Source of the DNA: Oscillospiraceae bacterium
GTDB taxonomy: Bacteria > Bacillota > Clostridia > Christensenellales > Aristaeellaceae
Assembly: GCA_031282605.1 (NCBI GenBank)
Contig: JAITDK010000262.1
Span: 1 to 8,252, forward strand
Direction of reading: 5' to 3'
DNA: 8,252 nt
Part shown: piece by piece, positions 1 to 6,548 of the stretch
Numbering within the stretch: the stretch's first letter is position 1
Layout: each line of letters starts with the position of its first letter
The notes under the pieces: model-generated
What the model saw: only the letters and a program-made list of their open reading frames with translations
What the model was told of the DNA's origin: nothing
Database searches by the model: none
Made by a program: the position numbers and the translations under genes

Positions 1-21
1 GCGTTCCTCGAGTCCAAGTAA
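1..21 (+). CDS. possible 3' end of an upstream gene
   Basis: Reading from base 1, frame 1 gives six codons (AFLESK) and then TAA at 19-21. A strong rightward terminator begins 20 bases later, which is where one expects it after a gene end. The fragment is too short to assign a family, and another frame stays open longer, so this is only a context-based guess. Confidence 0.25.
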   Translation, partial: AFLESK

Positions 22-40
22 GGTCTCGGCTGCACGCCGC

Positions 41-77
41 GCCTCCCTGGCTTCGGCTGGGGAGGCTCTTCTCTTAT
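41..77 (+). terminator. intrinsic terminator with UUCG tetraloop
   Basis: GCCTCCC at 41-47 pairs with GGGAGGC at 60-66. The inner bases TGGC/GCTG extend the stem to 11 pairs (two G-U wobbles), closed by the very stable C(UUCG)G loop at 51-56. The pyrimidine-rich run TCTTCTCTT follows on the plus strand. It therefore terminates a rightward transcript entering from before the window. Read on the minus strand no T-run follows, so it is a poor terminator for the leftward gene ending at 99. Confidence 0.75.
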
Positions 78-98
78 AGGGCGACGAGGAAGCCTCAC

Positions 99-1631
99 TC
101 ACTCGCCGAACATCATTCCTTCAACATATTCATCCATAAACATCGGGTTTGAGGACAGTTCGATCAACCTCGCCGCGCAGTCGATATGCTCGCTCTGCGT
201 CCGTATATCGTCGTTGAGCAGCATCATCGCCGCGCCCATGCCAGCGCCGTTGCCTATCGCGCGCGCCTTCGCCGCGAATCCTTTGGGTAGCAATCCTATC
301 CGCTCCGCCGATTCCGCGCGTATCTTGCTGCCGAAACCGCCAGCCACCACCAGCGTATCCACATCGCCGACCGTCAGCCCGGTCTCGCCGAGCAGCGTCA
401 GCATACCCGCGCGGATGGCGGCCTTGGCCAATTGAAGCGCACGCACATCCTTCTGAGTAACGGTCACATTCGTGCCTGGGAATGTGAAATCGCCGCCATC
501 AAGATAACCGGATTCATCCAAGATTCCGGCGTCCAGCAGCGCGGCGGCCGCGTCTACCAGCCCCGTGCCGCATACGCCGCGCGCGGGAGCGCCGCCGATC
601 GTGGAGAACCGGAACGCTCCGTCGATCCAGTCTACCCGATCTATTGCCCCTGGCTCGGCAAGCATCCCGCACGATATGCCAGCGCCCTCGAACGCAGGGC
701 CGGCCGCCGTAGCGCAGCAGGTTAATACGCCGTTTGCCGCGAGCGCAATCTCACCGTTCGTGCCGATGTCCACCATTAGCAGCGGCGCGCCGCCGTGAAC
801 GCGCCCGTTGACGAACAAACCGCCCGCTAGCATGGCTGTCGTGATGTCCGCGCCGACATACGCCCCGACGCAGCGCGGCAGGTATACCTCTACCGTATCA
901 GGCAAGCGCAGCGAATCCGGTCGACGCAGCTCGCCGAATAACTGCTCCGCGACGAAGGGCATCGCGGACAACGGCTTCGTCGACAGACAGCACAGCAGCG
1001 TCAGCATGACGGTGTTGCCCGTGAGCACCAGCCGCCGCAGTTCGACCGGCGCTCGTTCGTTTTCGGCCAGCAGCGCGGAGATCAAGCCGCTTACGCAGCG
1101 GCCTATGGATTCGGCCAGCGCGGTGGCGTGCCCATCCATTGAGGCTTGGACTCGCGATATAACATCCGCGCCGTATGACGCCTGCGGGTTCAGCGCGGAC
1201 GCCGCCGCCAGGCGTTCGCCGCTGACCATATCGTATAGATATGCGGCGACCGTCGTCGTGCCGATATCCACAGCCGCGCCTAAGCCGGTCAAGCCGTTTA
1301 AGACGGTGAAGGCCGGCGTTACGCCTTCGATCTGGATAGGCGCGGATTGATCTGGTGAATTTTTCGCGAATAGCGTAGCGTCGCCCAGCGCGGTCGCGCG
1401 GCACGCGTAACGCACGCCGCTTCCCGGCCGAATGAGCGCCGATTCGACTGCATCCGGTTCGGATAGTTTACCCGATATCGCCACGGCGCATTGGTTGCAG
1501 CGCATCATGCCCCCGCATGGCGCGTGCACTGGTACGCCGCTGCCGCGCAGCAGATCGAGCAATCGCATCGGTGGCATGAACTCAATCGAACGGACGACGA
1601 CGTTTCCTTCGCGGACGGTTAATGTCGACAT
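99..1631 (-). CDS. RACo-like corrinoid activation protein (2Fe-2S ferredoxin + ASKHA/DUF4445)
   Basis: This 510-residue protein resembles reductive activators of corrinoid enzymes, which use ATP to push an electron uphill onto inactive Co(II)-corrinoid. The N-terminal ~90 residues form a plant-type 2Fe-2S domain with Cys39, Cys45, Cys48 and Cys77 (pattern C-x5-C-x2-C-x28-C). An ASKHA ATPase-type region follows from about residue 118: DIGTTT at 122-127, YGADVISR at 153-160, GNT at 205-207, DIGTNGEI at 288-295, GPAFEGAGI at 311-319, VCGTGL at 353-358, AGGFG at 430-434 and GNGAGMGA at 460-467. It is shorter than characterised RACo proteins (around 600 residues or more), consistent with a reduced linker region. 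The ATG at 1631 was chosen because GGAGG lies 6 bases upstream and the ferredoxin fold begins there. The frame stays open to 1850, but that extension is unlike the family and overlaps the divergent gene. The corrinoid-protein partner is not in the window. Confidence 0.88.
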   Translation of the reverse strand: MSTLTVREGNVVVRSIEFMPPMRLLDLLRGSGVPVHAPCGGMMRCNQCAVAISGKLSEPDAVESALIRPGSGVRYACRATALGDATLFAKNSPDQSAPIQIEGVTPAFTVLNGLTGLGAAVDIGTTTVAAYLYDMVSGERLAAASALNPQASYGADVISRVQASMDGHATALAESIGRCVSGLISALLAENERAPVELRRLVLTGNTVMLTLLCCLSTKPLSAMPFVAEQLFGELRRPDSLRLPDTVEVYLPRCVGAYVGADITTAMLAGGLFVNGRVHGGAPLLMVDIGTNGEIALAANGVLTCCATAAGPAFEGAGISCGMLAEPGAIDRVDWIDGAFRFSTIGGAPARGVCGTGLVDAAAALLDAGILDESGYLDGGDFTFPGTNVTVTQKDVRALQLAKAAIRAGMLTLLGETGLTVGDVDTLVVAGGFGSKIRAESAERIGLLPKGFAAKARAIGNGAGMGAAMMLLNDDIRTQSEHIDCAARLIELSSNPMFMDEYVEGMMFGE

Positions 1632-1655
1632 ATGCTGCCTCCATACTATTTCCAC

Positions 1656-1684
1656 TTGACATAGCGGCTCGCGCGCTTCACAAT
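1656..1684 (+). promoter_or_regulatory. candidate sigma-70 type promoter for the DUF1638 gene
   Basis: A perfect TTGACA at 1656-1661 is followed after 17 bases by CACAAT at 1679-1684 (4 of 6 matches to TATAAT). Transcription would start near 1691 and leave a leader of about 88 bases before the ATG at 1779. The call rests on consensus matching by eye. Confidence 0.5.
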
Positions 1685-1690
1685 GGATAC

Positions 1691-1720
1691 AGCATACACT
1701 GCCTGGCGGCAGTATGGCAA
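1691..1720 (-). promoter_or_regulatory. candidate promoter for the RACo-like gene
   Basis: On the minus strand, TTGCCA (1720-1715) and TATGCT (1696-1691) are 18 bases apart; they match the -35 consensus at 5 of 6 positions and the -10 at 4 of 6. The start point would lie near 1684, so this promoter overlaps the opposing one and the two should interfere. The evidence is weaker than for the plus-strand promoter. Confidence 0.35.
1698..1713. promoter_or_regulatory. palindromic operator-like site in the divergent promoter region
   Basis: ACTGCC-TGGC-GGCAGT is a perfect inverted repeat with 6-bp arms. With a small bulge it extends to CATA/TATG on the outside (1693-1716). It lies in the spacer of the proposed minus promoter and just past the proposed plus start point, so one bound dimer could control both genes. 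A 5'-leader RNA hairpin is an alternative reading. No regulator gene is present in the window. Confidence 0.4.
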
Positions 1721-1778
1721 GAGACTCGCCATATTCAATTAAATGGATAGCGAACGGTACCGCTTCGGAGGTGCAGCA

Positions 1779-2531
1779 ATGCGTATCGCGCTGATAGGCT
1801 GCCGCGTATTTTCGCGGGAACTCAACTATTATGCCTCGCAAAGTCCGCATACGGTCGAACTAACCTGGCTGCCCCAAGGGTTGCATTCATATCCAGACAG
1901 GCTTCGCCAGACGGTTCAAGACTCTATCAACGAGCTGGAACGGCAGTATGCCGAGAAAGAAGCGCATTTCGAGGCGAACGTGATCGCGTTGGGGTATGGG
2001 CTGTGCTCGAACGGCGTGATCGGGTTGAAGGCGGGCAGACTGCCGCTGGTCGTACCGCGCACGGACGACTGCATCGCCGTGTTCCTCGGTTCGCAGGAAC
2101 GTTATTTGGATTTGTTTAACCAGATGCGTGGGTGTTACTGGCTAAACAACGGCTGGATTGAGTACGGCTGGCTGGAAGAAGGCCACATCCCGTCCAGCGA
2201 TATGCTGCGGCAGCGTCGCGCCGAATACGCCGAGAAGTACGGCGAGGACAACGCGGATTTCTTGATAGAGACTGAGTTGTCATGGATCAAGAACTACCAC
2301 ACGTGTACCTACATCGAGTCGACGGTGTACGACTGTCCAGCCTACCATGAGACGGCGCGACGCTTTGCCAGCGAGAACAGCTGGGAATGCAAAACCGTTT
2401 GCGGTGATCATCGGATGCTGCGGATGCTCGCCGAGGGCACGTGGAACGATGAAGAGTTCCTGATCGTGCCGCCGGGACAGAAAATAGCGCCCGTGTATGA
2501 CGGGCGCAAGATGATCGCGGTGGACGGTTAA
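1779..2531 (+). CDS. DUF1638 domain protein, cysteine-rich, likely corrinoid-associated
   Basis: This 250-residue soluble protein matches the DUF1638 family along its length. Recognisable blocks are MRIALIGC at the N-terminus, WLPQGLHS at 30-37, LGYGLCSNG at 71-79, RLPLVVPRTDDC at 87-98, FLGSQERYL at 102-110 and CYW at 119-121. Cysteines at 8, 76, 98, 119, 176, 186, 204 and 208 could bind metal or act in redox; that is inference. From general knowledge, members often sit beside corrinoid-dependent methyltransferase genes and RACo-type activators, which fits the divergent neighbour here. The biochemical role is unknown to me. The start at 1779 is set by GGAGG at 1767-1771, 7 bases upstream; the in-frame ATG at 1743 lacks such a site. 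The stop lies 10 bases from the convergent DUF1919 gene end. Confidence 0.8.
   Translation: MRIALIGCRVFSRELNYYASQSPHTVELTWLPQGLHSYPDRLRQTVQDSINELERQYAEKEAHFEANVIALGYGLCSNGVIGLKAGRLPLVVPRTDDCIAVFLGSQERYLDLFNQMRGCYWLNNGWIEYGWLEEGHIPSSDMLRQRRAEYAEKYGEDNADFLIETELSWIKNYHTCTYIESTVYDCPAYHETARRFASENSWECKTVCGDHRMLRMLAEGTWNDEEFLIVPPGQKIAPVYDGRKMIAVDG
2477..2507 (-). terminator. intrinsic terminator of the DUF1919 gene, embedded in the opposing CDS
   Basis: GCGCCCGT (2487-2494) and ACGGGCGC (2500-2507) form a perfect 8-bp stem with a 5-base loop. On the minus strand the stem is followed by TATTTTCTGT (2486-2477), giving the usual GC stem plus T-run about 35 bases past the stop of the minus-strand gene. 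The same bases encode residues 237-243 of the DUF1638 protein. On the plus strand no T-run follows, so it should act leftward only. Confidence 0.7.
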
Positions 2532-2541
2532 CCTTTGCTTC

Positions 2542-3573
2542 TCACAGGGTCGTCTTGCCTTGCAGGATATCCCTGGCGTGCAATTCGCCGTGGGAATTCA
2601 GCCAGGAGGCCCAGTCGAAGTACTCGAACAGGCGTTTCCCGTTTTTGTCTACCTTGAATAGACTGAGCTCGCTTTTCGATCTCGGCTGCCTGAATCTGTC
2701 CAGATTCACCGAATCGGGATGATTTATATCCCTGTTTGTTAAAAATACCTTGGGATAAGGCAGGCGCATGAACCGTTTAGCCTGGTTGACATTGCAGCAG
2801 CCTTGCGTTGTTGACATCGCTACATATATTTCATCCGGGTTGACCCGCGTTTTTCTGCGGTTCCATTTTTCGCGGGCTTCGGCAAATGTTGTGTCATGAC
2901 TGAAGTGCAGCGTTACCTTGTCTCCCAGTAAGCCGAGCGGATAACGAAAACCGGTTTTTTGACGCGGCTGACTGCTGCTGTCTGAGACGTCCGTAGGATC
3001 AAGCGTCAAATAATAAGGCAGATTTTCCAGAAACTCTAGATAGTCTTCAGCATACATAAATAGCGATTGCGTCGGTGAGCGGTATTCTTGATCCCAAAGC
3101 AGGTAGATAAACGCCGCAAGGCAGTTGTTCGAAAACAGTGAGAATGATCTATTAGTTAAGCTCGCTTTTTTTGATTCCGAATAGTGATTCCGAACTTGCT
3201 CTTCCGTCTGTATATCAGGATTGTGGATTCGGGGTTGATTGCGGGTTTGGGTTTGATTACGGATTCGAACTTTATTAGGCATTTGAGGTTGACCAGGTTC
3301 TTTTGATTTGACTGGAGGTTCACTTTGGATGGGCGTTTGGTTCCGATTGCTTATTCGGTTTTGATTCCGTATTTGGGCTTTAAGACGGAGTTGGTTCTGA
3401 CGGCGGACGCGGGTCTGATCGCGCAGTTGGGCTTGGTAGCGGAGCTTTTCTTGGTGACGGATTCGGGCTTGATTGCGTAATTGGGCTAGATAATGGAGAT
3501 GGTTTTGATGATGGATTCGGGCTTGTTGGTGGATGGCCGCTTGAACGGAGCGATTCTTAAGATTCTTAATCAA
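2542..3573 (-). CDS. DUF1919 protein with N-terminal 18-residue repeat region
   Basis: This protein has about 343 residues. The C-terminal ~200 match DUF1919, a family sometimes annotated as exopolysaccharide biosynthesis but without a function known to me. Landmarks are NRSFSLF at 141-147, SNNC at 148-151, YPLGLL at 211-216, HFSH at 223-226, KWNRR at 236-240 and LPYPK at 271-275. The upstream paralogue shares this domain. Residues 17-79 are three full and one partial 18-residue repeats rich in Gln, Arg, His and Asn, probably helical or coiled. A second Arg/Asn/Gln/Pro-rich stretch separates them from the domain. No signal peptide or membrane segment is evident. The start is uncertain. The frame opens with GTG at 3708, but that lies in a terminator hairpin. 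TTG at 3573 has AAGGGGG 8 bases upstream, and ATG at 3603 has no clear ribosome-binding site. Base composition is visibly more AT-rich than its neighbours, suggesting acquisition. Confidence 0.75.
   Translation of the reverse strand: MIKNLKNRSVQAAIHQQARIHHQNHLHYLAQLRNQARIRHQEKLRYQAQLRDQTRVRRQNQLRLKAQIRNQNRISNRNQTPIQSEPPVKSKEPGQPQMPNKVRIRNQTQTRNQPRIHNPDIQTEEQVRNHYSESKKASLTNRSFSLFSNNCLAAFIYLLWDQEYRSPTQSLFMYAEDYLEFLENLPYYLTLDPTDVSDSSSQPRQKTGFRYPLGLLGDKVTLHFSHDTTFAEAREKWNRRKTRVNPDEIYVAMSTTQGCCNVNQAKRFMRLPYPKVFLTNRDINHPDSVNLDRFRQPRSKSELSLFKVDKNGKRLFEYFDWASWLNSHGELHARDILQGKTTL
3337..3525 (-). repeat. 54-bp tandem repeat encoding 18-residue units
   Basis: Units lie at 3472-3525, 3418-3471 and 3364-3417, with half a unit at 3337-3363. 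Each encodes a variant of Q-A-R-I-x-H-Q-x-x-L-x-Y-x-A-Q-L-R-N/D. On the plus strand the recurring core is GATTCGGGCTT. The copies are diverged, so the array is old or under selection for protein pattern rather than recently amplified. A less regular stretch of similar motifs continues near 3220-3275. Confidence 0.8.
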
Positions 3574-3658
3574 GTTGATTGCCCCCTTTTCCCTATACAA
3601 CATATGCGTACGGCGCTGTCGTTGATACAAACCATGACGGGAATATGTCCGGCTGTGG

Positions 3659-3704
3659 GCCAAATAACCCCGCCGCCAAACGCGCGCGGCGGGGATTATT
3701 TGGC
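3659..3704 (-). terminator. long terminator hairpin between the two DUF1919 genes
   Basis: GCCAAATAACCCCGCCG (3659-3675) pairs with 3687-3704, giving 17 base pairs with one bulged A at 3695 and an 11-base loop. The AT-rich outer part (AAATAA/TTATTT) flanks a GC-rich inner stem, the usual form of a terminator able to work in both directions. It begins 13 bases after the stop of the upstream DUF1919 gene, which suggests that the downstream copy needs its own promoter or read-through. Confidence 0.75.
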
Positions 3705-3717
3705 TCACTCGAATAAG

Positions 3718-4473
3718 CTAAATGATTTTGCCTCGCAGTATATCCATTGCCCGCAGCGCGCCGCGCGCGTTCAACCACGCCGTCAGGTCAAAGTTCTCGT
3801 AAGGATACAGCCCGTTCGCGCGAATCTTGTTAGTGGTCAGCGGCACGGAATCACCCGGCTGCCGGTATGCGCTCAGGTTGACGACGTCCGGGTGATCTAT
3901 GGGCTTCAGCGCGAAGTATATCTTTGGGTAAGGCAGGCGCAGAAACCGTTCACGCTGCCTGTCGTTGCAGCAATCGAACAATTCGGACATTATAACGAAT
4001 ACGTTATTCATATCGACGCGCCCGCAGCGGCGAACCCACTTATCGCGCGCATCCGCAAACGTAAGGTAGTGGTTGAAGTGAATCAGAACGCTGTCGTCTA
4101 ACAGGCCCAACGGATACCGGTAATCGGCGCCCATGATCTTGGCGATCTTGTTGGGCAGGTGTCTAAGAATCTGCCGGCCGCTGTTCGTGTAGTCGATAGG
4201 TTCAACAGTCAGGTAATGAGGCAGGTTCTCCAGGAAGTTTATATAGCTGTCACCCAGCATAAACAGCGACATCGTCGGCGAATTATATCGCAGTCCGCGA
4301 TCTATGCAATAGCGAACAGCCAGGCAATTGTTGGTAAACAAAGAAAACGACCTGTTGACCAGTCGCCTTTTTTCGTTCTCGATATATTTACGCCGCCACG
4401 AATCAGGCGCGCCGATCATCGCGCCGCGTACCGTCATACGCGTGTTTTTATGCTTTCCTTTCATAATTGGCAT
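3718..4473 (-). CDS. DUF1919 family protein (short paralogue)
   Basis: This protein of about 251 residues is almost entirely a DUF1919 domain. Counting from the chosen start, NRSFSLF is at 40-46, TNNC at 47-50, SPTMSLFM at 65-72, YRYPLGLL at 118-125, HFNHY at 132-136, KWVRR at 145-149 and RLPYPK at 179-184. The same blocks appear in the same order in the neighbouring copy, so the two are tandem paralogues. This one has only a short basic N-terminus in place of the repeats. The shared SNNC/TNNC, HF-x-H and KW-x-RR blocks are the best candidates for active-site residues, by conservation alone. ATG at 4473 was chosen because TAAGGA lies about 11 bases upstream; ATG at 4485 directly abuts that site. 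Involvement in surface polysaccharide is only a family-level suggestion, and no glycan genes are nearby. Confidence 0.75.
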   Translation of the reverse strand: MPIMKGKHKNTRMTVRGAMIGAPDSWRRKYIENEKRRLVNRSFSLFTNNCLAVRYCIDRGLRYNSPTMSLFMLGDSYINFLENLPHYLTVEPIDYTNSGRQILRHLPNKIAKIMGADYRYPLGLLDDSVLIHFNHYLTFADARDKWVRRCGRVDMNNVFVIMSELFDCCNDRQRERFLRLPYPKIYFALKPIDHPDVVNLSAYRQPGDSVPLTTNKIRANGLYPYENFDLTAWLNARGALRAMDILRGKII

Positions 4474-4530
4474 AATTGATACCATCCTTATATTTTGTAT
4501 ATGATATGACGGACGTATGAACGGTGTGCA

Positions 4531-4697
4531 ATGGCCATCTTCAATTCGGAAATAATAAATATGGTTGTAATTTCTGCACGACTATGTAGAATAACCTGCA
4601 GATTTTAGTCGCTTTTCCGCTGCAGCGACAGCCGATATGCAGGCGCATGCCGTGCGAAAATCGCATAACTCGTTATTTCCGAACTGAAGATGGCCAT
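4531..4697. mobile_element. MITE-like element with 25-bp inverted ends
   Basis: Bases 4531-4555 and 4673-4697 are inverted repeats of 25 bp with one mismatch (4544/4684). The outermost 8 bases, ATGGCCAT, are themselves palindromic, so they are also an 8-bp direct repeat. The element can be read as 17-bp terminal inverted repeats (4539-4555 and 4673-4689) flanked by an 8-bp target duplication. The ~117-base interior has no coding potential, is AT-rich, and holds small hairpins: GTCGCT/AGCGAC (4608-4629) and TGCGA/TCGCA (4653-4665). This fits a non-autonomous transposable element. A structured RNA or a long regulatory stem-loop remains possible. It fills most of the gap between the DUF1919 pair and acpS. 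Confidence 0.5.
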
Positions 4698-4737
4698 GCC
4701 TTTACATGCTTTGCCGTATATGTTAGTCTATGGCTGT

Positions 4738-5112
4738 ATGATAGTAGGTTTGGGCATTGATCTCGCGCCGATAAGCACCTTTGAGGATGAGCAGAGGCGG
4801 AACCGGTTCGCGGCGCGGTGTTTTACCGCTGGCGAGCGAGAGTATGCGGCTTCGCGCGGAGTAGCGGCGGCTCAGTCGACTGCGGCCATATTCGCCGCAA
4901 AGGAATCCACGTTGAAGGCGTTCTCCGTCGGCATCGGCGACATTCCGCTGACCGATATCGAGGTAACGCACGCTCCCAGCGGTGCGCCGTCGTTGTCTTT
5001 GCACGGCGACGCGGCGAGGCGGGCGGAATCGCTGGGCGTGGCGCGGTTGCACCTGTCCATCACCCATCAGGGCGAGTATGCCGCCGCGGTCGTTATCCTG
5101 GAGGCTGATTAG
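4738..5112 (+). CDS. acpS: holo-[acyl-carrier-protein] synthase
   Basis: AcpS transfers 4'-phosphopantetheine from CoA to the serine of apo-acyl carrier protein, switching on fatty acid synthesis in the cytoplasm. The 124-residue length is normal for the family. The Mg2+-binding Asp8 lies in MIVGLGIDL and Glu56 in the FAAKESTLKAF signature (52-62). The C-terminal LSITHQGEYAAAVVI (106-120) matches the closing strands of the fold. ATG at 4738 was chosen because family members begin M-I-V-G-x-G. The frame is open to an ATG at 4690, but that would add residues encoded by the end of the inverted-repeat element. The ribosome-binding site is weak. It is followed without a gap by the NAD(P)HX repair gene, a common pairing. 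Confidence 0.93.
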   Translation: MIVGLGIDLAPISTFEDEQRRNRFAARCFTAGEREYAASRGVAAAQSTAAIFAAKESTLKAFSVGIGDIPLTDIEVTHAPSGAPSLSLHGDAARRAESLGVARLHLSITHQGEYAAAVVILEAD

Positions 5113-6543
5113 ATGATCCGCATAATCTCGCCGGCTGACATGCTCACGCTGGAACGCCGCTTCATGGACGAAACGGGTACGCCGGCATTGCTGCTTATGG
5201 AACATGCGGCGGCGGCAGTCGCAGGTGCGCTGACTGGGGCGCGGCGCGCGCTGTTTCTGTGCGGACCAGGCAGCAACGGCGGAGATGGGCTGGCAGCGGC
5301 ACGGATGTTTACGATGAACGGCGGCGAGGCGATCGTATGGCGGCTCGGCGGTAACGCATCCGAAGTCGTACGGCAGCAATCGGCCATGCTTCGAGGGGTA
5401 GGCGCGGCGGTTCGCGAAATATCAGACACGCTGCCCGAACTGCCGGACGTGGATTGCATAGTCGACGCAATGTTCGGTATCGGGTTGTCGCGCCCGCTGG
5501 ACGGAGTGTATTCCGAAGCGGCCAAACGGGTCAACGCCAGCGGCGCGAATGTGCTGGCTGTGGATATCGCGTCGGGCATTGACGGCACGACGGGACGCAT
5601 ACTCGGCGCGGCGATACGAGCGGGGCGCACGGTCACGTTTCATCGGCCAAAGACGGGTCAGTTCCTCTATCCAGGTCGAGAGTATACTGGATCGCTGACT
5701 GTCGCGCCCATAGGGATACCGCTTGCGTATGGAGTGACCGTCGGCGATCCGGTGACGCTTGAGGACAACGACGTCGAAACGTTCCTGCCGCCGCGCAAGC
5801 CTAACTCGCATAAGGGTAATTACGGCAGTGTGATTATACTGGCGGGCAGCGCCGGCATGGCCGGAGCCGCCGCGCTATGCGTGAAGGCCGCGCTGCGTTC
5901 CGGCGCGGGACTGGTCACGGCCGCGTGTCCGCCTCAGACGCTGCCGATAGTGCAAACCCTCGCGCCGGAGGCCATCGCGCGCGCCGTCGAAACCGCCGAC
6001 GACGTTCGCGCCGCGCTTAACGGTAAGACTTGCGCCGCCGTCGGACCGGGGCTGGGCAGGAACGCGCTGCCGCTGCTGGAGCCGCTATTCGATGCCGACA
6101 TCCCGCAGGTGTGGGATGCTGACGCGCTGAACGCGCTGGCGGAATCAGGACGACGCGCGCCCGCCCGATCCATCGTTACGCCGCATCCTGGCGAAGCGGC
6201 ACGATTGTTGGGCGCGTCCGCCGCGTCGATCACCGCCGATCCGATCGCGGCGGCGCATCGTTTGCGAGAGCGTACCGGAGCGGTCGTACTGCTCAAAGGC
6301 GCAACCACCGTTATCACCGACGACGTGTCGGTCACGCTGAACATTAACGGCTCGCCCGCGATGGCGAAGGGCGGCATGGGCGATACGCTGACGGGCATCA
6401 TCGCGGCGCTGCTGGCGCAGGGATTGCCGCTTTATGACGCGGCGCGGGTTGGCGCGTACATGCATGGACGCGCAGGTTCGCGCGCTGCGGCGGAACATGG
6501 CGAGCGATCCGCGCTCGCGTCGGATTTGTCGGATTATCTGTGA
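5113..6543 (+). CDS. nnrD: bifunctional NAD(P)H-hydrate epimerase / ADP-dependent dehydratase
   Basis: This cytoplasmic repair enzyme restores damaged NADH and NADPH. The N-terminal epimerase half (about 1-205, YjeF_N) interconverts R and S hydrates; the C-terminal half (about 220-476, carbohydrate-kinase-like) dehydrates the S form using ADP. Epimerase marks are GPGSNGGDGLAAAR (51-64), VDAMFGIGLSRPLDG (117-131) and AVDIASGIDG (149-158). Dehydratase marks are GSVIILAGSAGMAGAA (238-253), VGPGLGR (310-316), WDADALNAL (334-342), TPHPGE (356-361), LLKG (393-396) and GGMGDTLTGI (420-429), with the catalytic Asp424. The 476 residues are near the usual ~500, so both halves look intact. The ATG directly abuts the acpS stop, with GGAGG at 5100-5104 inside the end of acpS, so the two genes are probably one operon. 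The gene covers both nnrE and nnrD functions. Confidence 0.95.
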   Translation: MIRIISPADMLTLERRFMDETGTPALLLMEHAAAAVAGALTGARRALFLCGPGSNGGDGLAAARMFTMNGGEAIVWRLGGNASEVVRQQSAMLRGVGAAVREISDTLPELPDVDCIVDAMFGIGLSRPLDGVYSEAAKRVNASGANVLAVDIASGIDGTTGRILGAAIRAGRTVTFHRPKTGQFLYPGREYTGSLTVAPIGIPLAYGVTVGDPVTLEDNDVETFLPPRKPNSHKGNYGSVIILAGSAGMAGAAALCVKAALRSGAGLVTAACPPQTLPIVQTLAPEAIARAVETADDVRAALNGKTCAAVGPGLGRNALPLLEPLFDADIPQVWDADALNALAESGRRAPARSIVTPHPGEAARLLGASAASITADPIAAAHRLRERTGAVVLLKGATTVITDDVSVTLNINGSPAMAKGGMGDTLTGIIAALLAQGLPLYDAARVGAYMHGRAGSRAAAEHGERSALASDLSDYL

Positions 6544-6548
6544 GCAAC

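Noticed and set aside
67..98. Leftward terminator for the RACo-like gene from GAGGCT/AGCCTC pairing
   Set aside because: The stem is only 6-7 bp with a loop of more than 20 bases and no T-run on the minus strand.
808..1350. 180-codon plus-strand frame within the RACo-like gene
   Set aside because: It is opposite a well-conserved ASKHA domain, and its Ser/Ala/Pro-rich product looks like an antisense shadow.
3337..3525. CRISPR-like array
   Set aside because: The repeated units are contiguous with no spacers, diverged, and in frame within a coding region.
3493..4101. 202-codon plus-strand frame across both DUF1919 genes
   Set aside because: It runs through the intergenic terminator and lies opposite two recognisable domains; no domain was recognised in it.
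4701..4729. Promoter TTTACA-17-TAGTCT for acpS
   Set aside because: The -10 matches only 3 of 6 positions and the start would fall almost on the ATG; too weak to annotate.
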